Shown piece by piece: positions 1 to 12,540 of a stretch of 64,000 nt of DNA; the first letter of the stretch is position 1; every line of letters starts with the position of its first letter. A program made the translations under genes and the position numbers. The DNA comes from Polytrichum commune. Lineage: Eukaryota > Streptophyta > Polytrichopsida > Polytrichales > Polytrichaceae. The stretch is from assembly GCA_950295325.1 (NCBI GenBank), contig OX485809.1, forward strand, positions 20,336,001 through 20,400,000, given 5' to 3'. The notes beneath the pieces were generated by a model. It made no database searches, was not told the origin of the DNA, and saw only the letters and a list, made by a program, of their open reading frames with translations.

Positions 1-1900
1 CGAACCAACCCGTACACTGGTTTCTTGGAGGCAAGGGTTTAGACATCCAACAAGGAACGAGTGTATGGGTTGGTTCCCCCAAATCGTATGAATGCATGGT
101 ATTGATACACGATATACAAGTTAATGGTATCAAAGAATCGACCGAGTTGGTATCAAAGTTGTAGCACCAGTCGAATATTGAGGGCCACTTTGCACACGAG
201 CCAAGAGCCGTGACCGTGAGATGGTGGGAGCCCCAAAGAAAGTGTCCAAAGGCCGTCCCAAGACACGTCCAATATCATGTGATGTGGTGTGGTTACGGGC
301 CCTCGAGTGTAGTGTGATGTCATATGTGACTGGGCATTTGATGAAATGCTATTTCGATGAATTTTTATTCATGTGGGTCCTTACACATGATGAAATAGAA
401 TGAATTGACGGTTGTGAGCGTTTGGAGTGCCATGGTCTCTTGGTTTTGTGTTGGGCTTGCCTTCAAGAGGTGGTTTTTGAAAATAGTCCAAGTGACCATG
501 AAACGTGATCCATTGGATGCCATGTAAGAAGGAAGCCATGTAGACTTTACATCCATCTTGCATTCACATGCTCTGTTGGTCCCTCGAGCGTAATGTGAAG
601 TGAGCTTGGACCGACTCCACCTTTTCCACCAACGAGAGTGCTTGAAGTGTAGTGGTCACGGGTTCTCAGTCTCGTGTGTGAAGTGGCCATGATATCTGGT
701 GGGTATCTCAAGATAAGAGAATCTTTGCATACATGAGATATTGTTCGGGTCGGCACCGTTCTAATTTATATTGATACTAGAGTGATTTTACCCATGTAAT
801 ATGAAGGTTCTTGGATGATATATAACTTTGAATGGTAACAACAATATCCTTAAAAACCCATACCATACTGGCGTCAAAAAATGTAAAATCCGGTGTACAA
901 AAAAACACAATATTGGTCCAACACTAGGCCAACATTGGCCACCGCACCTAATACCAAAAAATAAAAATAAAAATAAAAATAACAATTCTTTCTTTCTTTC
1001 GTTAAGGTAGTTAGTGAGTCTCTTACAAGTTGACAATGGTTCTAAGTCATTGAGAAACACATCATTTGGATACTGTATATAAGAGTTATAAAGGTTTGAG
1101 TTTTATTTGTAGGTAACTTGAAACCACTACCTATGCTAGTTATTAAGGTATTGTACATCCTCATGATCAATATGTACCTACTTCAAATCCCTCAGTGCCC
1201 TTCAATTCCTTCTATTCCTACAATAAGCAATTATTTTCTCTTCATGTTTTTCCACTTGTCATTTCTACATTAGTTGAGAATTCTTGTATTCCTCATGCAA
1301 ACTACATTTCAACATTAATAAAGTTGAAATAGAGTTCCGTTAAAAGTGTTTGATCATTCATACCCCTTGATGAACATAAAGTGGGTAACACAATTGGCTC
1401 GTATGTATACAACCTAGCCAATAATCTCCAAATTGTTGAAAGATTCTCATGCCTACAAAACATCCTCTAGGTAGATCTAAATGTCTTAGTAATACCAAGC
1501 AATAGCCACCACACAAAGCAATCCCCAAGATACCTTCATCCTAATGGACAACCTCGATAGTAACTACCTAATAAACAACCACATACAACGCCCATCATCC
1601 CAACACAATCACCATGACAAATCCTATATATTAACAGGGGTAGTCGAGGCAAGCTCACAAGGTTAGGCAAAGTCACACATGTCGCAAACCATTGCAAAAC
1701 ATTCTGCATTGTTGGTGTTGAGGTTGAGGTTGTTTGAAAAAGATGTTCAATGGTCATCTTGGATAACTCAACTTGATAGTTATGACATTTATGGTCCCAG
1801 TTAATATAATTGACACATGACATATACTTTCAAATTTGGTTGAAGACTTACTACTTCATAGTCGATTCCACTAATATATATTGGATTCAAATCTTGATGG
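1..1900. other. Gene-free AT-rich stretch
   Basis: I see no supportable gene here. The short open frames have no recognisable domain and no consistent splice sites. An A-rich tract lies near 957-980. The far 3' part may belong to the decayed LINE that becomes recognisable after 1900, because translations around 1600-1850 hint at retroelement sequence, but this is too degraded to claim. Confidence 0.5.
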
Positions 1901-2690
1901 CATAAAGGAATTCAAGTTGCAACGCAACAAGCCACAATGTTAGTTACTCAATTAGCCATAGTTAATCAAATCATATGGTCCACACACAAAATTGCAATCC
2001 AAAAGTCAAAGCATAACCAACATAATAGGGAACGAAATTGCCAACCAACTTGTGAATATATTAAAACCTCCCTAGTTACACCCAGTATTACACCTCAAAT
2101 ACATGTAGCCCTTAATACACTGTACTGGCTCAATGGGGTCCCAACTGGCACACACATAGGCACCATCCACAACTTACAAGCATACATCAACAAGATGACC
2201 AACAAAAAGAACTAAGATTGGCTCAGTCAAAATTCACATTCGTAGACAAATGGATATCCAACGAACAAATCAACCTTAAACTCTCCAACCACTTCTGGAA
2301 AGTCCATGGAATCACAAACACTCAAATCACACAATCACTCAAATTTTGCTACGCCCATGGGCAACCATTGCAAGAGCATTTTTTGGCCAATCACACTACC
2401 AAACCTGAATTGCACATTGTGCCCCAACAATGCCATAGATACATGGCACAACTACTCTCTACATGCTCAAATCCTCACATAAAAGGATTCTACATAGCCC
2501 ATCATAACAACGCCATACACCAAATAGCACACGCACTCCAATCAACAAATATACAAGATCCTACACCCTTGTAGATGCAGGAAACCAAAGCTCTTGATGT
2601 CATAGTCCCGTACTGGCTAGGACGATGTACATGCACCAAATAGCTATCAAGTACCTCACCTAAATCCTAAATAGAAAGGAGCTCAACAAC
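1900..2690 (+). pseudogene. Decayed LINE ORF2 tail with RNase H remnant
   Basis: Pieces of a non-LTR retrotransposon ORF2 C-terminus can be read in successive frames. Around 2005-2060 the sequence gives KVKA and then, after a small indel, IIGNEIANQL, which matches the conserved KxxAHxxxxGNExAD/NxLA signature of plant LINE RNase H domains. This is followed by LNGVPTGTHIGTIHNL near 2125-2175, a segment around 2218-2545 with an AHHNNAIHQIAHALQ-like block, and after another shift TRSYTLVDAGNQ near 2550-2592, then VPYWLGRCTC near 2605-2640. At least three frame changes and several stops separate the pieces, so nothing functional can be made. The order of blocks fits an RNase H domain followed by the zinc-knuckle-like tail found in some plant LINEs. 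Attribution to LINE is by motif recognition, not by a search. Confidence 0.65.
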
Positions 2691-2719
2691 AAACAAGCTC
2701 CCATGGACCCACCTTTGGA

Positions 2720-2757
2720 AAACAACCCCCCCCCGGGCCCACACACACACACACGTA
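2720..2757. repeat. C-run followed by (CA)n microsatellite
   Basis: A short poly-C tract followed by GGGCC and six CA units. Simple sequence only; it makes an open frame on the minus strand that should not be taken for a gene. Confidence 0.8.
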
Positions 2758-2759
2758 CT

Positions 2760-5700
2760 ACGCAAAGGAGTCCAAATTTTGAAAGGAAATAAATACTCCT
2801 ACCATGTAGCTTGGTAAAACATGACCATGGTAGAGAAGAACGGGCTCCCATTCACGTTAGTGCTAAAATGCACTGATGTGATTCTTATGTTATTTTATAC
2901 TTAGATTGAAAGACATTGTCAAGTTAAGGTATGCGAGCCTTTTTGTGGACCTAATGTGATCACTCTTCTTAATCACACAAGGAGCAAGCAAGGTCAAGTA
3001 TACAAAAATATGCTCCGGTGTACTAAAACCATAAATGTTTTGGTCAAATGCCTAAAAGTAGTAGCAAAGTGTTGTTTAAATTGGACTCACCAATTTAAAC
3101 AAAACCATGTTACCAGTTGTGAATCACATTATAAATCAATACAAGTTTCAGACAAAGGTTGAGATATAGAAGTTTAAATAGCTAAAATTTCAAAAAATGA
3201 AGTTCTCACATTCTAGGTCCTCCCAATAGTGTTAACAATCATATATGGATTGATTTCTAGAATTTTAATGTAGAGTTCAATCCCATGATAACATGAGTAG
3301 TTCAATTTTCATTTGAAATATGGGTGTGAGGTGCAAACACAGTCAAGTACGACAACTCCATTACCCTACATAGGCTCACTACTTATTATGTTAAATTTGG
3401 GTATACTTAGGATTTTACTAATACCCCCTCGGCAGGCATTAGGAAAACAAATCACCAAATGAAGAGGAGTTTGATGACGCCACAATAAGGGCCGGTTTAG
3501 ATCATGAACCTTGAAGTCGGACCATGAAAGATGGCCTTTTTCCATGGTCCAATTTCTTAAAAATCAATTTAGAAAGCCTTGGGCCCCTTGCTAGGAGTAA
3601 AGCAAGTGTGGACCAAGAAGAATGTTCATGCACCAAAAAATGAATGTGCTGATTTGTTTTAATATATGTCCAAAAAGGGCTTTTATAAAAAAATCAAGTT
3701 TTTCTCATTCTCTTGTCTTGTCTTGGGCTTTACTTGTCTTCGCTTCTTGTTAAATGTGTTGAAGATGTGGCTTGCAAATCTTCTAACAACCATTTTTACA
3801 AAAATAAAATAAAAAAATAAAAAATTGTACATGTTCAATGTAATTTAAATGTGACATGTACCTTGTGTTGTACATTGAGCATTATTTGCAACCCACTTCA
3901 CCATGTATACTCAAATTCTCGAGTTCTAGATGTCCCACATTGTTTGATGAAACATGTGAGAGCAAGTTTAAGGGGTAGGGCATGGAAGAAATGGTATGTC
4001 TCATGGACTATGATATGATTTAGGCACATAGAGGGCGGACTTGCTTCTCAAGATTCATTACATCATATAGATGTTGAAAAGTGTGCCTTGTGAGCCCTTA
4101 CCTAGTGGGAGGAGTTGTACATAAAGCCCCCCAAAACAAATTCATAAAAAATATTATAACGGCATTCCTTTGCCATGGGCCCCTGCCTTTTCCTACCGGA
4201 CCACCTCTGTTGCCCCTCTCACCGCACAAGCCGTTGGACCAATGTCAGTGTATTAATCAGGCCTTAAAACATGTCTTTTGGGGACCTCGACCTTCATGGT
4301 CACTCTGCCATTTTTTCCTTGGTGTAAACTGAAGCGGTCTCCGGACGAGTTCAACAGCCAATCAACGCTCTTACAACGCCCTGGGACGATCTCCTGGCCC
4401 TTGGTGTAAACCGGCCCTAAGTTGCAAGCAACATCACCGTGAGGTCCGGTCCGGTCCGGGCATGCCCGGGGAAATACAACACACATAGGTTATATACATA
4501 GGCAAGGCAATTCGTGGAGGGAGGGGGGGGGGCTTGGGGAATTAGGGCAGAGATTGGAATTTATGGTCTGACCGAGCCAGGCCTTTATGGTCCCAACTGC
4601 CTCCAGCCATGTAGATTTCGCAGTTCTTCGATCTATGTTAATTAACGTGGCCTCGACATTGAAGTGTCAGAGAGATTACACTTATATAGCTCACCAATAC
4701 TTGTGGGGTGGCAGCAAAATTCTCAATGTCCGTGTTTGAATCGTTGTTGGCCCATCGTCTCTGCTCCTAAGCTAGAAAAAAAAAAATGGAATTCTTTGGT
4801 GAAAATAAAATTGGTTTTGGCCAGAAAGAGTGGCTTGAAGATTGTGCAATGTTTTTCCCGGAGAGATGGAGTAGAGGAATTGATGAGGAATGCAAGTTGT
4901 TTCGTAATCTTACTCCTTGTAAATAGTTAGTTATATTGTTATTCAAATAGGCAAGTACGTCTAATCACCTGTTTGTATTGTAGTGTTTGTCTAATTTGAG
5001 CATTCAAATATTTCACTTTTCATGCGAATGCATACAAAATGGTGAATTCAATGGCACCCAAATGTGATCGCAAGTGGTGTGAAACATGACCTATCCAACC
5101 AATCAATGCATCCAGCCTCTCATTGCATCCTTTTCGGGCCACCACTTTTATAAATAACCATTTTGGATCCACACAAGAATCATTGTCTCCTAGTATGGTG
5201 CACCAGTAGAGGCCATTTAACACTTTTTATTTTTTCTTCCTTAATACATGTGGATTTACATTAGAGGCCGGGTCCAAGAAACTTTTAGGGTAGCATGCAA
5301 ACCAAATCAAACAACTAATAGTGGCCATTATTTACCTATGTAGAAAAAAATAAAGATTTTGTGAAATGTTTGTCAAAGTCGTTCATAATAAGCAATGCGG
5401 TTTAAGATCGTTGCTCCCTAGGACACCTACTTTTGAGATGTTGATTAATACACATAGAAAGGTTGGGCACATGGCTTGGGCTTCCATAGCCAGGGTGACC
5501 CTTGAAGGACTTGGGTTGAAACAATAAAAAGTAAAAAACTAGCACAATAGCAAATAGATTTGGTTCATTTACTGTTGGGTAAAACACAAATAATGTGTTT
5601 ATTGTGTTGGGGTAAAATGCAGTTTGTGTTTCTTATTGTATTTTGCAGCCTATGCGGTGGCTTGCCTTGGCAATAGCCAATTTTTTTGTTGTGTTGTAAA

Positions 5701-7640
5701 ACTACTTGCCCAATGGCTAAAAATAAACACATGGTAGCAAAGCTAGGCCATCTACCCCAACCCAAGAATCTTTTGTTTCATGCCATCTACCATTAGGGGC
5801 GCAATCAAACTTCCCCTTATAAAGTTATGATTAATTCGTGGTTAATTTATCTCAATTGGATCTTATTAAATTCAACAACTCTCTATGAATTCAAGAATGG
5901 TGTCAAAACATGTAATTACTCTGATTTGTGTGTGGCATTAAGTGCCCTGTGTATTCTCAAAATGAATTTCCTATACCCTAAAATTAACCTCCTACTTTTA
6001 TAGTTTTTACTTTAAATTTTTTTAAACAACACCCTACATTGTATGGTACCGTTTTTTTTAATGGAGTGCTGATAATAACATATACACTTTCACAAAATTG
6101 CAGTAAAACCTGGCGACTTCCTCCTTGCTGGAAGTGTTGATTTGGCAATTACTCACACTTTGTGGGGGGGTTGAACCCTGCACTTGTTAAACACATGCCC
6201 AACCACAACAAAGGGAGTAACAAAGGGAAGCCAACAATTACTTATCTAAACCCACAAGCATAACCGTGAAAAGGAAGAGACAATAACTTGATATAGAATA
6301 ACAATGTCAGCCGATGGCCCACATCCCCACACAAGAGCAAACAAAAGGGGCCGACATCATGGAAACCAACCCAACTTCAATAGCCGTCCACACAACGTGC
6401 CAAAATGTGAGATGACAACACAAAAAAGAAATACCTCCATAATAAGAAACTAAGGAAGTTTACGTGAAGAACCGCAACTCACACTAGCGATGTCCTACAG
6501 TCTCCACATATCCTTGGAATTGTCTCTACAACGCTACATTGCACTAAGGTGTCTGTGGTAGTTGGAATGGCCTTTATCTTAGAAATTGAAGGATACAAAG
6601 AAACCTGAAAACACTCTCAAGGCATTTGAAATTGTTGTCAAGCCAATATTGGATACTTGTCTTTCATGTTTCTCAACCTCCCATGAGCTTGTGCAAAAGG
6701 AAATGTGTCGATGTGTCAGAATGGTTGGCAAAATGTTCTCATAGTCATATCTAAATGTTCTTTTAAGTTGTTGCATAGCCTTGTCTTCATGAATGTTGAA
6801 GTAGATATGGGAGCATGCTTATCCACCTAGTCTTCACATTGCGAAGGATACGGACTCCCCTTGTTTCCACAATGTTGGCAACCTCCGATAGCTCTTAACA
6901 ACGCTTGGGTGAGTCATTGGAAACAAATACGAAAATTGGAAAGCTTATTCCATTTTCTTGACAATGCATGTCATGTAATTGCTAGTAAGCTCTTCCCTAG
7001 CTAGACACCCAATTTCCAACATGTACTATAGGACCTCCTGTTTCAGGTTGTCCAAAGTAGCTTCATGAGTGACCCTCATTAAAACAATATGAGGTGGCAA
7101 CTTTTGCCCATCAAGCATTATACAACATTGGAAGAAATATCCACACTTGCGAGACACTTGTAGTGACTTTGTCACATGACAAGTAAATGTAGTGGGCATG
7201 CTGGATTAGTTGTTGAGTTTTAGATGATATCATATGGTTGCTCACACATTCTCCAACTTGTGTTTATAGACTAGTGCTTTCGTGGGTAATACGGTACTTG
7301 CAAATATGTACCATAAGTCCTTCATACCAATAAAATCAAAAAATTGGGTGCCCATATTTCAAGAGGAGGATGAACAAACACACAGACCCTAAGGGTGCAC
7401 CTCCCATTAATACCAAGAATTATGTGTGTTTGTGACATACTCTAAATACCTCCTTTATGCAAGTTTTTTTGTGTGTAAAATTTAGCAATACATGTACGAT
7501 TTCAATGCTAAAAATACAAGTGACTACACGTACACATTAAAAAATAACACACACACACATATCCCACATACTATATATATATGCATTAACATAAGTATTA
7601 AAAATACTTTTGAATAACAATCAACCCCTATCATACCCCC
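2760..7640. other. Gene-free intergenic stretch
   Basis: About 4.9 kb without a supportable gene. Base composition is AT-rich apart from 4100-4560, which is richer in GC and contains a direct repeat of CCTTGGTGTAAAC (near 4317 and 4399), a CCGG-rich tract near 4440 and a G-run near 4523. I see no domains, terminal repeats or RNA genes. Confidence 0.5.
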
Positions 7641-7649
7641 AATGACACT

Positions 7650-8580
7650 CATAAGTATCTAGGCCTGCAATATATGTCATAGAAGCTAATGCAATGATCA
7701 GTGTGAATGTATATTTACTTGTTGTTGGTTCATTCTTGATACCAACGTAAGCCAATCTACATCCATAGGTGGTCCATCAAGTCAATTAGCTCCCTACACT
7801 CCAACACAACAATTACCAAACTTTCTATGCATCCTATAAACCCTTTTGGCACACCAAAGTTAAATTGTAGCTTATTTTCTTGCTCTACCTTGTTTTTTTT
7901 TTAAACAAAAAACATCAAGTGTGTTAAAATGCGCACACACCATAATCACAACCAAGATTTAATAGAGTATCATAGTTTGCAGCAGTAAGGAGTTTAGGTT
8001 TCATATATAAATTGCCAGCCTTAATCCAAGTCAAATGACCTTTAGATATTGTTGGGTTGCCATTCAATCAACCAACACACATTATTTTGAATATTTTAGA
8101 ATCCCCTACCCCTACATAAGCCATAATGAAGTTCACATTAAAAACACTTATGCTTTGAAATCTAGTGACACTACCGTACAAGTACAAAATGTTGTACATG
8201 CTTAAAAGGTCCCCCATACATGTACATAACTATGATTTTCAATTTGTGTAGCGTATGTATACGTAGTACAACAAAGTTCATATTGATACCCCTTTTGTGC
8301 ACTTATGTATAGTTGTACGTATTTTGCATAGTGCACCACCCAAGACACACGGACTAGACAACCTTCTTCTTTTCCGAGGTACCAACGTAATTAAGCTGCT
8401 CCACCATAGTGACTTGCTCCACCATACATGTCTCAAAAGGCCCCCCCCTATACATGTACATAACCACGAGTTTTAATTTGTGTAGCATATGTATATGTAG
8501 TACGACAAAGTTCAAATTAACACCCCTGTTGTGCACTTATGTATAGTCATACATGTTTGACATAGTGCACCGCCTAGCAT
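7650..8580 (+). repeat. Dispersed repeat family R1, copy A
   Basis: About 900 bp of non-coding sequence present again in inverted orientation at 27480-28610. Matching blocks include the segment around 7690-7870, the stretch with cataatcacaaccaagattt (7940 on), and the block with acactaccgtacaagtac (8168 on). The 3' part is itself duplicated: 8215-8345 and 8445-8580 share tgtacataac, a TTTAATTTGTGTAGC-like block and a conserved end tagtgcaccrcc. The repeated gtgcactatg/catagtgcac ends suggest an old transposable element, but I could not identify a family or coding part. Confidence 0.75.
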
Positions 8581-9049
8581 ACCATAGCTCTCTAGCAACT
8601 CGGGCACCTTTTCTACCTGAAAATTCATTAAAGTGTCAAAGTAAGTTAGGCAGCCCACAAAATAATATTCTAAATGGGGAAAAATCAAAGAGTAATTCAA
8701 AATAAGTTCGACATTCATCCAAGTCATTTCTATAATTCATGGATGGTCTTCCTAATTTAATCTATGGCAACTACAATTAACCTAAACACTTCTCTTAACC
8801 AACATTCCTTACCCTAAAGTTTGTCTTTGACTTGCATGTCAAGAAATTTTTCTTTGTGTGGGAGTTATACACAGTGGTCTTTGTGAAAGACTATGTTGCT
8901 ATGATGTTTGTGAGAGATTATTATGAATGCTATTTTTTATTTATTTTTGGACACTCAACAAAATGAATTTCCCAGAAATTTAGGCACCTTCAAAATTGAT
9001 ATTTTTCTGCCCAAGCTGCTAGAGAGCTAGAGTACAGATTAAAAAACCT

Positions 9050-10060
9050 TCTTGACTTTTCCGAGGTACCAGCTTTTAAGGGCGGGCCAAGAAAAATGCT
9101 TCGATTTTTACAGGCACTTGAAAAATTCCTTTGAAACGAAGAATTTCGCATTCATTGACACTCTTGGCACTCTCATCTTCGCCTTTCCTCTTATCCGCAT
9201 GTTTCCACAGACGATCCAGCTTAGGCACAAGTAACTTTGTGGCTTCCTTCAATCTTTGGTGCAGATCTAGAGAAGACATCTCACTTGGATGCACCTAGCT
9301 TGCGATCGATTCGGGCCACGGTGATTCGGTAGGCCGACGATCATTGAATTGTCTTGGCTAACTCATACCTCATCGTTCGGACAACTTGCTCAACTTGCGC
9401 AACCGCATGGTCAAGCGGCACTGGAGGTCGAGGCTTTGGAGGAGGGCTACGAGGGCGGTGAGTTACATGCGGGGAGAAAACAAACCCGAAACTTGCAATT
9501 CCGAGGTACAATCAGGGGAGCCGTTGAGGCAAATAGACCTAGTAACCACCATCCGATCGCTGACCTTGAGAACTAGGTCCACATAATCGAGCACACAGTC
9601 GACAACACCGTGGGCAATTGAGATCGCGCGTGACAGAGAAGGGTGGCGGGAAATGCAATCGGACATCCCAGCGGAGCTAGAGGGGGCATAGTTGCGGAGT
9701 AGCGGGAGAGATGAGTGCAGATGAGTGCATGCAGGTGAGACTGAGTGCAACAAGATGAAGAATCGCAAGAGAGAGACGGTGAGGATGTGTACCCGAATTG
9801 AAGACAACCAGATCAGACTGGACCTCGAAACCGTACCTGAGCGGGCACGGCAACGGCCTCATGAATGCCCATCCAATCTTCAATGCGTCCATCCAAGCTT
9901 CCTAAACGTGCACCCACACACAATCGCGGTTAGTCCAACGATCAAAGCAACCAAAACCCATTGCAAATTAGAAACCGTAGGCTCTCAACCAAGAATGCAA
10001 GCCTAAAAGAAACAGGCGAATGCGCGCGGAGTCTGCCAGATCGTGCAGGCGAGACAGTTC
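9050..10060. other. GC-rich island, possible gene fragment
   Basis: This kilobase is clearly richer in GC and CpG than its surroundings and has open frames on both strands. The most protein-like are a minus-strand frame at 9076-9294, rich in charged residues (with KLDRLWKHADKRKGEDES), and a minus-strand frame at 9463-9807. Attempts to join these through plausible GT-AG sites gave no consistent frame. It may be a host gene fragment or remnant of a captured exon. No function is assigned. Confidence 0.3.
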
Positions 10061-10074
10061 CCCAAGATAATAGA

Positions 10075-10468
10075 GCTAAAGTGTCTGGGTGTTATTTGGT
10101 TCTTTTTTCCATGTTCTGCAACTTCTACCGATTAGATTTACACACAGGAAAAAAATAAAAATTTGTTGCATTAGGAAATCTATGATGAAACCTTTGCAAA
10201 AACTGGAGGGAAAATCGGACCTCCCTTGATTTAATTGTGGTCATTGGAAGTGCATGTTTGTCGATTTCTTAACTAGATGCATAGATCCTCTCAAATTGTG
10301 TTCACTATTGAGTGTACAATAGTTAAATATCAATATTTGAAGATGTAGTCCAATCTATTTGAAACATGTGCCTTTATGATGTTTGCTCTTTGATCCTCAT
10401 CAAACCACATACCAATCAAATATAAGAGTCTGATTAAGAAAAAGAACCACTCAAGACCCATCTACCTT
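10075..10468 (+). repeat. Dispersed repeat family R2, copy 1
   Basis: About 390 bp that recurs with good similarity at 55853-56246, in inverted partial form at 15150-15330, and much diverged around 12075-12540. Landmarks are the 5' gtgttatttgg block, a middle block ttgctctttgatcctca, and the 3' end aagacccatctaccttat. Its two ends are roughly inverted relative to each other (gggtgttatttggttc against gaaccactcaagaccca), which suggests a non-autonomous element with weak terminal inverted repeats. Confidence 0.7.
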
Positions 10469-10469
10469 A

Positions 10470-11430
10470 TGCCAACAGAGAGCTCGGTGAGAGCAATAAA
10501 GACATGCTATGTACGGTGTCTGAGGAGATTTGTGGGCATAATCGGTCCAAATCCTGATGTTTCCAAGTCCAACCAGTTTCACGTCCTTGTGATCTTTCGA
10601 TTTTTCTTTACGAAGTTGAGGTATATTCCATGGATTCCTCCAAAACGATCTGTAATTTCTTTGAGATCTCGAACTTCAACCAAATATTTCTCAAACTCAA
10701 CCACTGCATCTGTAACTAGGGTTCTCCCTGTGCATTGGGTATGTAATCATGAACACTATCAGATCAACTGACAATCTTTGCTGAATAGACAGAAGGTTGT
10801 GAAAAATGCCGCCGCATTCAAGGGAAGAGATGGCAATACCCTAACAGCCAGTATCATCGCCATTTGATGATACCCTTGGAATTTGGCCCCCGGATATGGA
10901 AAATTTCAAAACCAATCTACATAGTTTTCAACTTACAGGTGTCACTAGCCGGTTATCAACATAAGTTGCTTGCAAGATCATGCCAAATAACCTTACACTG
11001 TGAAGGCATGCTTATGAAAGTGCACCCTAATCTCTTGATTGTCTATACAGATTTGACTGAAGAATGTTATGTGTTTAACTCTTCAATATACCAATTATTC
11101 ATAAGTATCAAATCAATCCATAAATGACTCACATGACATGAAGTAAGTATACTAGGTGGCAATATGCTGCTGATAAGAAAGTGACGATCATGTACTTCAT
11201 TTGAATTCCTTACAAGCATGGCCTGTAATGATTTTGCACCACCATTAATTTAATAATGGTGGCTAATACGAAGTGACTTATGCACCAACTTGCCCACTAT
11301 AAGGACGCCATGAGATGTGAGGACATACGGGCTCCGTTGCCTCTATGTTACTTGTAGGTCCTCTTAGTTAGAGGGGTCTTCAATGGTTACTTTTTCCAAC
11401 TACTCCACTTCTCCTAGGATATGAAAACTC
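10470..11430. other. Gene-free stretch
   Basis: No supportable gene. The small open frames at 10469-10771 and 10864-11127 show no domain and have no usable splice context. Confidence 0.45.
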
Positions 11431-11433
11431 CTA

Positions 11434-12032
11434 CTCCCTCCGTTTCATATCAAAAGTTATGTTTCACTATATATGTGGGATTAAGGTCATTTTTCGCATT
11501 TTTAGCACAAAATTGTGTGCGTTGTATAGCTCTCACTAAGCACTTTCCGGTGAGCTAGGGGTGTCCAAAAAAATCAAAATTTTTTTAACGCCAATTTCAT
11601 TGGAAGCCCGTCATTTTGGGCGGATGGCACCAAAGCTCATTTGCTAATGAGTAGTGAGGTTGAGACTCGTGCTCCTTAAGGTTTGTGTTTAGGGTTAGGG
11701 TTTTTGAGAAGAAACTTTGCGTTGTTTGGCAGAAATCGTTAGGAATGCTCGTGAATTTGTTGAAGGCAACACGCCCGTTCATCACCATTGACGAATGATA
11801 CACATAAAACCGTGTTGATGTTTGGGTTTAGGTTGAGTTCAAATATCAATTGTTAAATAAGTGTAAATTGTTAGTTGATTGACTTGGTAGTTCATCAACA
11901 ACAACATTTACATTGTTTATAGCAACATTCCAATTCGTTTGACGAAGTTTGAAAGAAATTTCACCAAACGTATCTTTTGTTTCGTAACGCAAATTATGTC
12001 CAAACGTAACTTTTGATATGAAACGCAGGGAG
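11434..12032. mobile_element. Stowaway-like MITE (Tc1/mariner type), 599 bp
   Basis: The element begins CTCCCTCCGTTTCATATC at 11434 and ends with the inverted counterpart GATATGAAACGCAGGGAG at 12032. Over 27 bp the two ends match at about 25 positions. Both sides are flanked by TA (11432-11433 and 12033-12034), the target duplication of Tc1/mariner elements. The CTCCCTCCGT end is the classical plant Stowaway terminal signature. The interior codes for nothing recognisable and includes two telomere-like TTTAGGG units near 11685-11700. At about 600 bp it is longer than most Stowaway MITEs. Confidence 0.85.
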
Positions 12033-12074
12033 TAACTATTGAACCTAGAACGGTTTACTACACACCTAGCACGT

Positions 12075-12540
12075 AGTCCAATCTCATTCAAATATGTGTC
12101 TTTTGGTTGTCAAATTTTGGAGGCAGACCAAATCACGTACACACTCAAAAATAACAAAGTAACAAAATAAGGGTTATCCACCTTATAACAAAATAACCAA
12201 ATAAGGGTTATTCACCGTAAGGTCCAGGTCCCAAAAACTTGGGGTCATAATTTTTGGAGCTCATGATATGAATATTTTACTTATCATCAAAATGAAGGTT
12301 TATGTGTTGAACATTAAAATGGTCATATAAGCCCCCCCACCCCCCCAATTATGTTGATTATTAAATAATTATCACATTTTGAACGTGCAATCTGATCTCT
12401 TTTAAACACACGTCTTTATGATATCCATTCTTGGAGCCACACCGAACCACGTACCACTTAGGCACACCCGACAACCGAAAAGTAACCGAATAAGGTTCGA
12501 ATAAGGTTCGAATAAGGGTTGTCTACCTAAGCGGACGATT
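12075..12540. repeat. Diverged R2-related repeat fragments
   Basis: Blocks resembling the R2 family are visible near 12068-12150 (gtagtccaatctcattcaaa) and again near 12385-12470 (aatctgatctcttttaaac, atgatatccattctt). An imperfect direct repeat, taaggttcgaataaggttcg, sits near 12500. C-runs near 12332-12348 interrupt the copy. Confidence 0.45.

Noticed and set aside
9349-9807. Two-exon minus-strand gene
   Set aside because: Candidate donor and acceptor sites gave frames that do not agree; left as an unassigned GC-rich island.
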